This document shows positions 23,301-36,500 of a DNA stretch of 64,000 nt, one piece after another. Source of the DNA: Antedon mediterranea (taxonomy: Eukaryota > Echinodermata > Crinoidea > Comatulida > Antedonidae); NCBI RefSeq assembly GCF_964355755.1, contig NC_092676.1:4696288-4760287 (forward strand), written 5' to 3'. Positions within the stretch are counted from its first letter, which is position 1; the number at the start of each line of letters is the position of its first letter. A model generated the notes under the pieces. It saw only the letters and a list, made by a program, of their open reading frames with translations. It was not told where the DNA came from and ran no database searches. A program made the translations under genes and the position numbers.

Positions 23301-26300
23301 GACGATTTCAAACATACAAATTAATAAACAAAAAAACACACTGCTATTTCCTGAGAGATCTGAGTAGCAAATTCAATTTAATAATCAGTAATTTAAACTT
23401 TATAACTGTATTATTTCATTAAATCATTATTTAGATTATTCTACAGCAGTAATACAAACAGTACTAAAAATACTGTGTAAATTGTATGTTAAATGTATCC
23501 AGACCTACAAGTACAATACAAAGTGTGAAAAACTTTTTATTTAGGTGTAGACAGTTTCAATTTATCTATACAGTACTGTACCTACATAATGCACTGCAGT
23601 AGGTGAGAACTCAATTAAAATTTATCTTAGACCTATAAACTATAGAGCACAAATTACGTTTTTGATGTACATTTTAAGTTCTTGAAAGTCTCAATAACAA
23701 TGTGCTTATTATACTAATGATACAGTACATATTAAAATAAAAACTGTAAAAATGAAATTAATTTTACAAAATCAATATTAAAGTGAAAAATGTCCAATAT
23801 TATAGTTTTAATTTTTACAAACTTATCTTTTACATGACCTTTGACATCAAACACTTTTATCACGATTCAACAATAATTTTTCAAGAGCCATAAATGGTGC
23901 TTCTATAGATACAGACAAAATAAACGCAGCAGCATATGAAAGCACAATATTACCAATGAAAAAGTAAACCAACAACAGATCTGTAAAATAGATCATATTG
24001 GGTAAAGAATAATAGAAAACATACATTATTATGGGATGGAGAAGGTATGCACAGTAGTTAATTCGGGAAAGTGGTATCCAAAAGGACCAGGAGAGTAGGG
24101 AGTTTACTGGCCCACCATATCCTGTGACACATGCAAAGGCAACCCAACCAAGAGCAACAGCCCATGAAAATCGTGATAATGTTGTATATATAACTGTCGC
24201 TGCTTCATTTAATGGATTACCATGGAAATTGCCATAGAGACCATAAACAACAGCAAGAGCAATACCTGTTGCAGCCATCCATCCCATAATAGCTACATAT
24301 CGAGGCATACGAACACGATCTTTATATTTGTACAAGATGTAACCAACAGCCATTCCAACCAAATACGTGGAGATACGAGTCCAGGGTTGCACATATATTT
24401 TGCCACCACCAAGAGCTTGTTGATCAGTCTGTTGAGCAAATGCTGATGTAGTGACGTCATATTTTATGGACATGCCAATCAAACTGCCAAAACAGGCTAT
24501 AAGAAGAGCACTCCAGAGTGCCACGCCAACAAAGAAGTAGTGATACAAAAGATAGATAACAAATGGACTTATGATGTAAAACTGCATGTCGTTAGCAAGA
24601 TACCAACCCCATCCCAAACATTCTTCAGCAATACTTGATGGGTAGAGATTGTTGATGTACAAAAGATTTGTCCACCAGTACTTTTGGCAATATGTTGCTT
24701 GACTCTCCACACCAGGAGGGGGATTTGGATCAAAGACATATTGATAAAGGGGACCATTTGCAAAATGCGGAGTAAGAGTCGTATAAATAAAAATTACCAT
24801 CATGTAAACAGGAGTGAGTCTTAGATATCTGTGAACATAAAACATCAGCCAGTTAAGCTTACCATCATGTTTCTGTAAATATTTAAGGGTTAAGTAAGTT
24901 ACGAGCAAGCCACTGAGAAAGAAGAAAGAATCAACAGAGAATGTAGCATTTCCAACTGCTTGGAATGTAAATCGACTGAGTACATTGATAATTTGTGTTG
25001 AATTACGAAATAAGGTCAGTGTGAATGCGTAGGTATGCCCCAACATGACCCAGCATAAACTAATAACTCTGATACCATTTAAGGCACCTAGACTTTGTTC
25101 TCCTTGCTTGGTCTTTAGAATCTTACTACCATTGATCAACAAGGAAAAACAGAGAAGAATATTTCCAAAAAGTCCTACACTTCTTGCTGTGATTTTCACC
25201 GACTCGTGTTCGTGTGATGTATCGGTATTTGGTTTTGTTCCATTAGTTGTTGGAGTAACGTTGACACTGTGTTCATCTGTATGATCTTCAGCCAGTCTTT
25301 CAAATCCATCGTGTCGACTTTCTTGCTGTCTTTTCCAAATATCATAAATTGTTCCACTTATTATCATTAGTCCAAAGAAAGAGAGAAAAATCAAACAAAT
25401 GATTGCGGCAGTCGAGTATTCTGGTACCTTGTTGCAAATAACATAAGACACAAACAAAAGACTCTTTGGTTTTTTAGGTCCCAAGATTTCCATCAAATCA
25501 CTGTTGCTGCAGCTGTCAGGAACACATATTCCAATACTAGGAAGCTTAGTCTTTCCACTATAAAGTCCAGCGATGCAATATTCAGCTTTAAAATTGTCTT
25601 GTCCATCATCAATTTTCCGTGACTGGTTCAAACATTCGTCATAAAGTCCAAACCAAAATTGAATGTCACCTTGAAGAAGACCAGGGGGTAGTTTACCATA
25701 AGAGTCTATCATCATCAACGCATAATGTTCTTCTTTCAAAAGATCCAATTGGAATGTTCCTAAGTCCTTTTGACACTTACTTAAATGTTTGGGTGTCATT
25801 GTAGTTGGAATTTCAGTGACATTCATTGTTGTGTAATTTGTCACAATTGTTACAAATGTTGAATATTCTGTGACATTTGCAACTTCTGTTGTAGGTAGAT
25901 TAGTTGTAGTTGAAGTCGGTTCTGGAGTTTTAGTCAAAGCTGTCATTTTTACAGCATCAATTTCTGGTTCCAACACCTCTGAGTACATCAACGGTGTCAG
26001 AATAAGCTCATCCACAGCTGCTTGCAATTCCTCTGCTTTTGCCTGGTATGAATTGACGTACCTTTGTTTGGCGATAAACTTCATTGTGTCTGCCTCATTT
26101 TTTATAATGTGCTGTTGTCCTTGGCAGCCTACAGCCAGCATCAAAATAACTAGTAACATTCTTGTTGAGCCCATAATGTTTTGAAATGTACATGTATATC
26201 TTCTATATACAGCTATGCTTCCTTTTTCGCAGTACAGTACCTGTACAGTCAGTAGAAGGCCATTGACTGTGCTTAACAACACAGTGAGTAATCACAAAAT

Positions 26301-27523
26301 GGACTTATGTATTGGTTTTAACCAATCAGGACATTGATTGTGCAATACACTTTAGCCAATCAGAAGGCCTCATTGTTACATCATCACTGTGTGTTTACTG
26401 TATGCATGAATAGAGCTTATTTCTCTATGTTGCAGTTGTACAGTATTGGCTGATGTTATAGGACAAAAAGTGGATTAAGTATTGCATTGATTACACAATA
26501 TGTAGGTGACTGTGAACATAGTAGACAAGACTCAAATCAGCATAATATTACTTTCCTAAAAATGAGAACTTTTGGAAATAAAGGAGGCCGGGTCAGATTG
26601 AAACATTGTAAAAACAAATTTTCTCAGACTGTACTCTGGGACATTTTTATAATTTTTTTTGCATGATCAAATTTTATGTTCTATTTTATGCTGATTTGAA
26701 CAAATTTATTCAGAAAAATCATGCTGATGAAACAATCTATCAAAGAAGTGTAGATTTTGTAGCTTCTTTTTGTTTTAATTGATCATTAAGAAAGTTGGGT
26801 ATGGGGGGGGGGGGGGGGTTAACAGAGCGGCGAGTCATCAAGAGCAAACATGTTTATTTTTAGATCTGACTTAATGTTATTTGTGGGCAGTATAGTATAA
26901 TAGTGTGATAACAAATTAATTTATCAAATCCAATTTAAATTGTATCTGTTTTATCAATATCACACTACACAGTAGAACCAATATTAAGGGGACACTTTTG
27001 AGACCCAAAATATTTTCTCCTTAATACTAGGTGGCCTGAATAGAGGTTGGTCCTAGTGCTAAAACAGTTTGTCCTTGATTCAGTTTATGGGAAAAAGATT
27101 CCCAAAGGAGTGGTTCTATTGTTTTGTTTTATTTATTTGGAATTACACCTTTAGATCGGTGGCACACTTAGCACAAAGGTGCATCCTTCACAATAACAAT
27201 ATAACAATTAATGAATTACATTACAATAATACATACAGAAAAGCATGAAGGCAAAAACAACTACCAGCCCCTATCCTACCCCCCCCCCCCTCCCCCCATT
27301 CCCCAATTTAAATCGATACATACAGTAGATCATTACTTTACACAAAAGATATATGTACAGTATATAATATTAAATAATTATAAAGTCTGCATATTAATTT
27401 ATTCATATTGCCCTTTTCGGCTTTTATTTCATCTGTGCCAGCCAAACTAATTTTTTAGAGCATTGAACTTTAATAAACATATTGCTAACATTTTTAAATT
27501 CCTTAAGTTCATGTCCTACAAAA

Positions 27524-27556
<33 letters not shown>

Positions 27557-30500
27557 AATAACTCTTTAAATTAAACTAACTTTTTTTAGATTAAAATAAC
27601 TTGAATTTTAGATTGAAAGAAATTGTTTATTAAAATACCTCGACTTTTAAAATAAAATAATTCTTTTAGATTAAAATAAAATTTTTTTAGAATAAATAAC
27701 TTGAATTTTAGCTTAAAATAACCATTTTTAGATTAAAATAACTTGAATTTTAGATTAAAATAACTTGAATTTTAAATTAAAATAACTAGAATTTTAGATT
27801 AAATAACTTGAATTTTAGATTAAAATAACTTAACATCTAGATTAATATACCGGTAATCCTTTTTTAGATTATAATAACTTAACATCTAGATTAATATACC
27901 GGTAATCCTTTTTTAGATTACAATAACTTGTATTTTAGATAAAAAGTTGACTTTAGATTAATATAACTCTTACTGTAGATTACCATTGTTTAAATGAATG
28001 TTCACACATTTTAAATACTTTAAAATTACTCCACTTTTATATTGAAGTAATTTAACTATTTTAGAATAAAATTACTCTTTAGTTCTAGAGATAAACTTTC
28101 AATAAAAACAATGAACAATACTATTTTTAAACATTTTAAAAATGTATTTATTGATTGCATTCTTCGCACTTAAAATATCATGATATTGTATAATAAAATA
28201 AAAATTATTACAAAAGTTACAAATTTAATTCAGCAAACTCTCTGTAAAAATTGAGACATATTAAGATTTACAATATCTTGCATACCATATTAATTTTATA
28301 TTTGTTTACTTGCCTCGAATTTAATTGCCAATATTTCTTTAAAGTTTACATATTACAAATATTGTTGAGATTGATTAATTACATGACCTTTGACATCAAA
28401 CACTTTTATCATGATTCAACAATAATTTTTCAAGAGCCATAAATGGTGCTTCTATAGAAACAGACAAAATAAATGCAGCAGCATATGAAAGCACAATATT
28501 ACCAATGAAAAAGTATACCAACAACAGATCAGTAAAATAGATCATATTGGGTAAAGAATAATAGAAAACATACATTATTATGGGATGGAGAAGGTATGCA
28601 CAGTAGTTAATTCGGGAAAGTGGTATCCAAAAGGACCAGGAGAGTAGGGAGTTTACTGGCCCACCGTATCCTGTGACACAAGCAAAGACAACCCAACCAA
28701 GAGCCACAGCCCATGAAAATCTTGATAATGTTGTATATATAACCGTCGCTGCTTCATTTAATGGATTACCATGGTAAGTGCCGTATAGACCATAAATAAC
28801 AGCGAGAGAAATACCAGTTGCAGCCATCCATCCCATAATAGCTACATATCGAGGCATGCGAACACGATCTTTATATTTGTACAAGATGTAACCAACAGCC
28901 ATTCCAACCAAATACGTAGAAATACGAGTATATGGACGCACATATATTTCACCAGCGCCATGACTTTGTTGATCAGTCTGTGGAGCAAGTAATGATGTAG
29001 TGACGTCATATTTTATGGACAGGCCAATTTAACTGCCGAAACAGGATATAAGGAGAGCACTCCAGAATGCCACGCCAACAAAGAAGTAGTGATACAATAG
29101 ATAGATAACAAATGGACTTATGATGTAAAACTGCATGTCATTAGCAAGATACCAACTCCATCCAATACATTCAACAAGACTAGAAGGATACAGGTTATTT
29201 ATGTACAACAGATTTGTCCACCAGTATTTCTGACAGTAGGTCACTGAACTCTCTACACCAGGAGGAGGGTTTGGATCAAAAAAAGATTGATAAAGAGGGC
29301 CATTTGCAAAATGCGGAGTAAGAGTCGTATAAACAAAAATGACCATAGCATATACAGGAGTGAGTCTTAGATATCTGTGAACATAAAACATCAGCCAGTT
29401 AAGCTTACCATCATGTTTCTGTAAATATTTTAGGGTTAAGTAAGTTACGAGCAAACCACTTAGAAAGAAGAAAGAATCAACAGAAAATGTAGCATTGCCA
29501 ACCGCTTGGAATGTAAATCGGCTAAGTACTTCAATAATTTTTGTTGAATTACTAAATAAGGTCATTGCAAATACGTAAGTATGTCCCAACATAACCCACC
29601 ATAAACTAATTACTCTAATACCATTTAAGGCACCTAGACTTTGTTCTCCTTGCTTGGTTTTTAGAATCTTACTACCATTGATCAATAATGAAAAACAGAG
29701 AAGAATGTCTCTAAAAAGTCCTAAACTTGTTCTAATCTTCACTGACGCATGTGATGTATCGGTATTTGGTGTAGTTCTATTGGTGGTTGGAGTAATGTTG
29801 ACACTGTGTTTATCTGTATGATCTTCAGCCAATCTTTCAAATCCATCTTGTCCACTGTCTTGCCGTCTTTTCAAGACATCATAAATTGTTCCACTTATTA
29901 TCATTAGTCCAAAGAAAGAGAGAAAAATCAAACAAATGATAGCAGCAGCTGAATATTCTGGTACATTGTTACACATAACATCAGACACAAACAAAAGACT
30001 GTTTGGTTTTTTAGGTCCCAAGATTTCCATCAAATCACTGTTGCTGCAGCTGTCAGGAACACATATTCCAATACTAGGAAGCTTTGTCTTTCCACTATAA
30101 AGTCCAGCGATGCAATATTCGGCTTTAAAGTTGTCTTTTCCATCATCAACTTTCCGTGACTGGTTCAAACATTCGTCGTAAAGTCCAAACCAATACTGGA
30201 TGTCACCTTGAAGAAGACCAGGGGGTAGTTTACCATAAGAGTCTATCATCATCAACGCATAATGTTCTTCTTTCAAAAGATCCAATTGGAATGTTCCTAA
30301 GTCTTCACGACACTTACTCGAATGTTTGGGTGTCATTGTAGTTTCAGTGACATTTCTTGTTGTGTAGTTTGTCACAATTGTTACTAACGTTGAAAAATCG
30401 GTGACATTTGCAATTTCTGTTGTAGGTAGATTAGTTGTAGTTAATGTCGGTTCTGTATTTTTGGTCGGAGTCGTCATTTTTACCGCATCAATTTCTGGTT

Positions 30501-33500
30501 CCAACACCTCCGAGTACATCAACGGTGTCAGAATAAGCTCATCCACAGCTGCTTGCAATTCCTCTGCTTTTGCCTGGTATGAATTGACGTACCTTTGTTT
30601 TGCGATAAATTTCATCGCGTCTCCCTCATTTTTGATAATGTGCTGTTGTCCTTGGCAGCCTACAGCCAACATCAAAATAACTAGTAACATTCTTGTATTT
30701 TTGTAGTCCATTTAATGTTTTCAAATCTACATGTATTACTTTTATACAGTACTTGTACAGTTAGAAAATACATTGACTGTGCTTTAAACACAGTGAGTAA
30801 ATCACATCACAGGTTCATGATCACACAATGGACTTTGGTTTATATGATGGTTTTAACCAATTAGGACATTGATTGTGTAATACACTTTAGCCAATCAGAA
30901 GGCTTCATTCTTACATCATAATAGTGTGTTTACCTATATTTAATTGTGGATGGATGTTTGAAGATTATAGAATTGGTATTGACTGCTTTTATTAAAACAG
31001 TGGATTCTATTTATTTATTAAACTGATTTGTTTTATGAGTAAACATTGATTACACAATATGTATATTCTGTGTACATAGACAAGGCTCAGCATTACTCCT
31101 TTCCTTTAATACACATCTAAGAAAGAGGCCTAACAAAAAATATGTTTGGAAAAAGAAGGGTTGATCAGGTGGAAAAATAAGAAATTTTCTCTGTTTTCAT
31201 GCGTGGGAGTGGGAATTTTGTTGTTGTTAATGATCAAAAATGCATTTTGTTCTAATTTTTGTTTTATCTTTATTTTTTTACACCGTTTTTAATGCTGATT
31301 TGAGCAAATTTATTCTGGTAGTAAATCTTTTTAGGATTTTGATTGGACTTATGTAATTTTTAGACTGTACAGTAATTTAGGTGAAGTACTGTAACTAATA
31401 AATACAAGTGATTTACATGCGGCAATTTCAATTTGATTGTTTTAAAACTATTAATATTATTATTATAAATTGTTAAATGTTTGCCCTACTGTGACATAAT
31501 TGTACTATAGGTAGATATATAGATATAGATATAGATATATATATATAGTATATATATACTTACTGAGAACAGCAAGTAATTCTCAAATGGGACATCAGAC
31601 CAGGGATATACATGTCCCTGATCAGAATATCTCTATGATCAGACCAAGCTAGTTCACCAACTACACTACACACAAGTTTTGTACTTTACTGCCCTCAATT
31701 ATAACCCTTTCAGAACAAAATAACTGTTAGAATTTCTTTGCTTATAACGATTGCTTTAAAGCAACTCCAATAGATTAAAGATGTATTGTCCTCCCAAAAC
31801 ATTAACAATTAAGATTAATTAAATATACTTTGAATAGGTTAATTTTTAGTTTTAAAGTTAATCCTTTCCGTAAAAAAAAAAAAAAAAAAAATCTTTTCTC
31901 ATAAAATGACAAAATAAATGGTAAAATTCAACCAAAAACCCATTGGCTGGCAGTGACAGCCAATTTGACTATTTTTTTTCAGGTAAATATATTCTTTTCC
32001 ATTCAATTTTTGTTCAAAGTGTATAACTATTAATTATTATGTGACAGTTTTCGCAACCTTACGATAACGAAAACGGATACGTCACACATTTGTGAAACTT
32101 TTGAGCTGATCCCCATTTCATATTCGTAAAGCGTATTCGTGTTGACGAATATCACCAGTCATATTCGCAAAACGAGTATAGTTTTTGATCTATTTTGCAC
32201 ATTTTGCATTTGAATCCGGAATGATTCATGATTATAATATAATTATACTTTTATTGAAAGTACTGTAATTTACTAAAGTAATTTACTAAAATGCCAGGTC
32301 AATTTTGATAAATAGCAGTCCTCACTCGATTTGATGTTGATCGCCGTTACGCTAGGCCTAGGCAACCAAGCAACACGTCGTACCTGCGCTTCGCTTAAAT
32401 TTACCGCAATCATATTTTGGACGGCGCCCTCAATATTTCGTTGCCATGCGAAACAGATTTTTACTGGCTTACGAAAAAACGAATATGTGTGCCTGACGTT
32501 TTCGTTATCGTATTCGTGAGATTGCGAAAACTCCCTATTAAAATGGCATGTTCAACCAAAAAAATGGAAAAAAATATTCAGGGGGACAATACATCTACAT
32601 AAACTAAATAAAAACAATCAACTACAGTGTATTATTAAAATTATCTTTCTTTTTTAAAGTTTTATTGATCACATTCTTCCAACTTTAAATATCATGATCC
32701 AGTATAATAAAATATAATCCAATTATTACTATTTTAACATTATTTGAATGATTAAATAGCAGAATTACAACTTCCTTATAAAAAATATAATTATTTAAAA
32801 TCTATGACTTAAGCTCTGTCTACACCATCAAACTAATTTGACAAACAAGTGTGATGTGCCCAAATATGGTAGTGATATGACATCATCATGTCCCTATATG
32901 GGCACATCACATTTTTTTGTCACAAGTTTGATAGTGTAGACAGAGCTTTAGAGTACAATAATTACTGGAAAAACTATTTTAACTTTCTAGTATTAGCCAA
33001 TCAGGACTCTGATTATGCAATAATTATTTTAGATTTAATATCAGATTCAGATATGCTTCAAATGTACATCATAATGTTAATCTTTGTAAAGCTCTGACTA
33101 ACCATAGATATCTCTATGGACTAACTAGTTTGACAAAAGTGTGCCCAAACATGGTAGTGATATGCCTAAATGTGGTAGTGATATGATATCATCATGTTTT
33201 GATAGCATAATGCTGTTTACATTTTAACTTTCTTATCTGATAAAATATTACATGACCTTTGACATCAAACACTTTTATCACGATTCAACAATAGTTTTTC
33301 AAGTGCCATAAATGGTGCTTCTATAGATACAGACAAAATAAACGCAGCAGCATATGAAAGCACAATATTACCAATGAAAAAGTAAACCAACAACAGATCT
33401 GTAAAATAGATCATATTGGGTAAAGAGTAATAGAAAACAAACATTATTATGGGATGGAGAAGGTATGCACAGTAGTTAATTCGGGAAAGTGGTATCCAAA

Positions 33501-36500
33501 AGGACCAGGAGAGTAGAGAGTTTACTGGCCCACCGTATCCTGTGACACATGCAAAGGCAACCCAAGCAAGAGCCACAGCCCATGAAAACCGACTGAAAGT
33601 GGCATACACTACAGATGCTGCTTTATTTAATGGGTCACCATGGAAGTTGCCATAGAGACCATAAACAACAGCAAGTGCAATACCAGTTGCAGCCATCCAT
33701 CCCATAATAGCTACATATCGAGGCATGCGAACACGACCTTTATATTTGTACAAGATGTAACCAAGAGCCATTCCAACCAAGTATGTGGAGATACGAGTCC
33801 ATGGTCTAACATATAGTTCATCAGAACCAAGAGTTTTTTGATCTGGAGTCTGCGGAATAAGACCAGTGTAAATGTCTAATTTAATTGAAATGCCAATTGA
33901 ACTGCCGAAACAGGCTATAAGGAGAGCACTCCAGAATACCACGCCAACAAAGAAGTAGTGATACAATAGATAGATAACAAATGGACTTATGATGTAAAAC
34001 TGCATGTCGTTAGCCAGATACCAACTCCATGCCAAACATTCTTCACCAAGACCTGATGGATAGAGATTATTGATGTACAAAAGATTTGTCCACCAGTACT
34101 TTTGGCAATATGTTGCTTGACTCTCAACACCAGGAGGGGGATTTGGGTCAAAGACAGATTGATAAAGAGGACCATTTGCAAAATAAGGTGTAAGAGTTGT
34201 GAAAATAAAAATTACCATCATGTAAACGGGAGTGAGTCTTAGATATCTGTGAACATAAAACATCAGCCAGTTAAGCTTACCATCATGTTTCTGTAAATAT
34301 TTAAGGGTTAAGTAAGTTACGAGCAAACCACTTAGAAAGAAGAAAGAATCAACAGAGAATGTAGCATTACCAACCGCTTGGAATGTAAATCGGCTAAGTA
34401 CTTCAATAATTTTTGTTGAATTACTAAATAAGGTCAATGCAAATACGTAAGTATGTCCCAACATAACCCACCATAAACTAATAACTCTAATACCATTTAA
34501 GGCACCTAGACTCTGTTCTCCTTGCTTGGTTTTTAGAATCTTCCCACCATTTATCAGCAAAGAAAAACAGAGGAGAATGTCTCCAAAAAGTCCTAAACTT
34601 GTTCTAATCTTCACTGACGCATGTGATGTATCTGTATAGGGTGTGGTTCCATTAGTCGTTGAAGTAGCGTTGACACTGTGTGTATGATCTTCAGCCAGTC
34701 TTTCAAATCCATTTTGGTGACTGTCTTGCCGTCTTTGCCAAATATCATAAATTGTTCCACTTATTATCATTAGTCCAAAGAAAGAGAGAAAGATCAAACA
34801 AATGATAGCGGCAGCTGAATATTCTGGTACCTGGTTGCAATTAACATAAGACACAAATAATGTACTATTGGGTTTTTTAGATCCTAAGATTTCCATCAAA
34901 TCACTGTCACTGCAGCTGTCAGGAACACATATTCCAATACTAGGAAGTTTTGTCGTTCCACTATAAAGTCCAGCGATGCAATATTCGGCTTTAAAATTGT
35001 CTTGTTCATTGTCAATTTTCCGTGACTGGTTCAAACATTCGTCGTAAAGTCCAAACCAATACTGGATGTCACCTTGAAGAAGACCAGGTGGTAGTTTACC
35101 ATAAGAGTCTATCATCATCAACGCATAATGTTCTTCTTTCAAAAGATCCAATTGGAATGTTCTTAAGTCTTTACGACACTTACTCAAATGTTTTGTTGTC
35201 ATTGTAGTTGGAATTTCAGTGACATTTCTTGTTGTGTAGTTTGTCACAATTGTTACTAACGTTGAAAAATCGGTGACATTTGCAACTTCTGTTGTAGGTA
35301 GATTAGTTGTAGTTGATGTCGGTTCTGGAGTTTTGGTCAAAGCTGTCAGTTCCAACACCTCTGAGTACATCAAAGGTTCTAGAATAAGCTCATCCACAGC
35401 TGCTTGCAATTCCTCTGCTTTTGCCTGGTATGAATTGACGTACCTTTGTTTGGCGATAAACTTCATTGCGTCTGCCTCATTTTTGATAATGTGCTGTTGT
35501 CCTTGGCAGCCTACAGCCAACATCAAAATAACTAGTAACATTCTTGTATTTTTCGAATTCATTATGATACAGAATTACATTCACTTCTATTGTAGTGTTT
35601 CCTTTTTTATAGTTCAGTGTGTTTAGTACATGTATCATGACTATGCTTTTATCACACTTTCAGTAATCACACAATTCAATGGACTTTGGTTTATGAACAC
35701 ACATTTTTAACCAATCAGGACATTGATAGTGCAATCACCTTTATCCAATCAGAAGACTTCATTCTTACATGATTAATTTTACCATGGAGAAATAAGTTTC
35801 TCCATGATTTTACCTAGTGACTGTGTTTGCAGCTTGTAGAATTATATTGACTGATTTTATTGGAAAAGCAGTAAATCTTTTTATCTTTAATAACTGATTA
35901 ATTTCACAGACTACATACTATTGATACATATACGAGATGTAAATCCTCCTTGTATTGTTCAGTTCAATTTGTGCAGTGGGCTAAGTGTAACCGGCCAACA
36001 CTGTTGTTTTGGAGTGACCTTATGTCATGTTTTAAAGCTCAGGTACAGTCATGAATTTTAAATATAATATTTGGTTAATTGTACATAAATCAAATATTTG
36101 TAACAGAAATCGAGACGAAAAAACATGAATTTCCCTTAATATGGTCAAATACAAAATTTGGCAAAATTCTTCCATAAAAAACAGAAAGACTTTTTTTCAG
36201 TAGTTAGGTAGTTAACCTAATGTAATAACATGTCTGGTGACTCCCTAGACGGTGAAAAAAGATGGTGGATATACAGTGGATAATTTTTGCTATAGCATTA
36301 AAATAAAAAGCTGAAGTTGAATAAAAATATCAGAAATGTAATATTCAAGTTATATTACCTATATTTAGTCATCTGATAACATTTTTTACCACACCGTTTA
36401 TTTTTCATAGCTTTTTAAAATGCCTCTCTATTTACAAAATTTGTGTACAAAAGAATAGAGATTTTACTGTGTAATTTGAACTATCCCCCCACTGATAAGA

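Noticed and set aside
28396-28941. A 181-residue acyltransferase fragment as an independent gene
   Set aside because: It is in the same frame as the 560-codon part of gene B and separated only by one stop; treated as one interrupted gene.
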